A program made the position numbers and the translations under genes. The notes below the pieces were generated by a model. The model worked only from the letters and a program-made list of their open reading frames with translations. It searched no databases and had not been told where the DNA came from. Positions 6,692 to 7,330 of a stretch of DNA of 7,330 nt are shown piece by piece; the first letter of the stretch is position 1, and the number at the start of each line of letters is the position of its first letter. Source of the stretch: Deltaproteobacteria bacterium (lineage in GTDB: Bacteria; Desulfobacterota; Deferrimicrobia; Deferrimicrobiales; Deferrimicrobiaceae); the NCBI GenBank assembly GCA_003105225.1, contig PQAK01000120.1:1-7330 (forward strand). The letters run 5' to 3'.

Positions 6692-7330
6692 GTGAAGGGG
6701 CGAACCCGTCGAGAGTGGCAGCTCCGCGCCCCTGACCGGTCCCTCGTCCGGGAGATCCGCGAAACCACCGGCCTTTCCTCCACGGCGTCGACGATCCTGG
6801 CCAACCGCGGCATCGCCGGGGGCCCCGAAGCCGGCCGCTTCCTTTCCGGCACGCTGCGGGACATCGCATCCCCCTTCCGGATGATCGACCTCGAGAAGGC
6901 GGCGCTGCGCCTGATCGAGGCGGGCCGCCGGAACGACCCGGTGCTGATCTACGCGGACTACGACGTGGACGGGGCCACCGGCGCCGCCTGCCTGTTCCTC
7001 TTCCTCCGGGAAGCCTTTCCCCGCCTCCCGGTTTCCATCCACCAGAACCACCGGGTCGCGGACGGGTACGGGCTGCACCGGGACCGCGTGGAGGCGGCGG
7101 CCGCATCCGGGGTGAAGCTCCTCGTGACGGTCGACTGCGGCATCTCCGACATCGATGCGATCCGGCTTGCGAACGCGCGGGGGATGGACGTGATCGTGAC
7201 GGACCACCATCTCCCGGGCGCGGAACTTCCCCCGGCGGCCGCCGTCCTCGACCCCAAGCGGCGCGATTGCGGGTTTCCCGAGAAGGAGCTGGCCGGCGTG
7301 GGGGTGGTGTTCACGCTGGTGCGCGGCCTG
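6692..7330 (+). CDS. recJ: Single-stranded-DNA-specific 5'-3' exonuclease RecJ, N-terminal part
   Basis: RecJ degrades single-stranded DNA from the 5' end in RecF-pathway recombination, mismatch repair and base excision repair. The first 213 residues are present and the gene continues past the window. The DHH-family catalytic motifs are intact: IYADYDVDGATG (86-97) with Asp89, Asp91 and Asp93; TVDCGIS (146-152) with Asp148; and VIVTDHH (167-173) with Asp171, His172 and His173. These residues bind the catalytic metal ions. Before them is the typical N-terminal segment: a Trp at 9, ILANRGI (35-41), FLSGTL, and a stretch ending in RMIDLEKAA. The start is the GTG at 6692, 3 bases after the secF stop and in the same frame, with AAAAGG 6 bases upstream; it matches the family N-terminus, and no ATG lies nearby in frame. 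One segment differs from the usual pattern: HQNHRVADGYG (117-127), where the family commonly has PxR before GYG. The C-terminal domains are not visible. Confidence 0.95.
   Translation, partial: MKGRTRREWQLRAPDRSLVREIRETTGLSSTASTILANRGIAGGPEAGRFLSGTLRDIASPFRMIDLEKAALRLIEAGRRNDPVLIYADYDVDGATGAACLFLFLREAFPRLPVSIHQNHRVADGYGLHRDRVEAAAASGVKLLVTVDCGISDIDAIRLANARGMDVIVTDHHLPGAELPPAAAVLDPKRRDCGFPEKELAGVGVVFTLVRGL

Noticed and set aside
4156..6735. An 859-codon + strand frame overlapping secD and secF
   Set aside because: Out of frame with both genes over their whole length and composed of Arg/Gly/Asp-rich noise; SecD and SecF motifs are clear in the other frame.
3866..7210. A 1114-codon open frame on the - strand, antisense to yajC, secD, secF and recJ
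   Set aside because: It mirrors four well-recognised genes, its translation is a low-complexity mix of Asp, His, Arg, Gly and Glu with no domain, and long antisense frames are expected where third positions are nearly all G or C.

Overview
The window is GC-rich bacterial chromosome (about two thirds G+C or more, judged by eye). It is packed with eight genes, all on the + strand, with gaps of 3 to 44 bases and one 4-base overlap, so it reads as one operon or a run of overlapping transcription units. No rRNA, tRNA, CRISPR array, insertion sequence, prophage gene or convincing terminator is visible, and no stretch of 300 bases lacks a gene.

Layout: (1) 2-277, the C-terminal end of a slipin/stomatin-type SPFH membrane protein; (2) 288-1571, an exported SpoIID/LytB-domain protein, a predicted peptidoglycan-processing enzyme; (3) 1568-2623, queA, and (4) 2634-3743, tgt, two enzymes of queuosine tRNA modification; (5) 3765-4109, yajC, (6) 4154-5749, secD, and (7) 5774-6688, secF, the accessory complex of the Sec protein-export channel; (8) 6692-7330, the N-terminal part of recJ, the single-strand-specific 5'-3' DNA exonuclease, which runs off the right edge.

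The genes fall into three themes. The first two act at the envelope (membrane microdomain protein, peptidoglycan enzyme). queA and tgt act on successive intermediates: Tgt exchanges guanine-34 for preQ1 in tRNAs with GUN anticodons, and QueA then builds epoxyqueuosine on it. YajC, SecD and SecF form the proton-motive-force-driven accessory of SecYEG. The order tgt-yajC-secD-secF is widespread in bacteria. A SpoIID-like gene before queA, recJ directly after secF, the high GC and the YajC N-terminus together suggest a deltaproteobacterial (Desulfobacterota/Geobacter-like) lineage. That placement is inference from remembered gene orders.

This is mainly conserved housekeeping sequence and I do not see a novel defence, mobile or biosynthetic system. 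The points most worth a second look are: a probable CTG start codon for queA, overlapping the spoIID-like stop codon; departures from family consensus in QueA and RecJ motifs; an AT-rich island at the 3' end of tgt that could hold a promoter for yajC-secDF; and a sporulation-type peptidoglycan enzyme in an otherwise non-sporulation setting.
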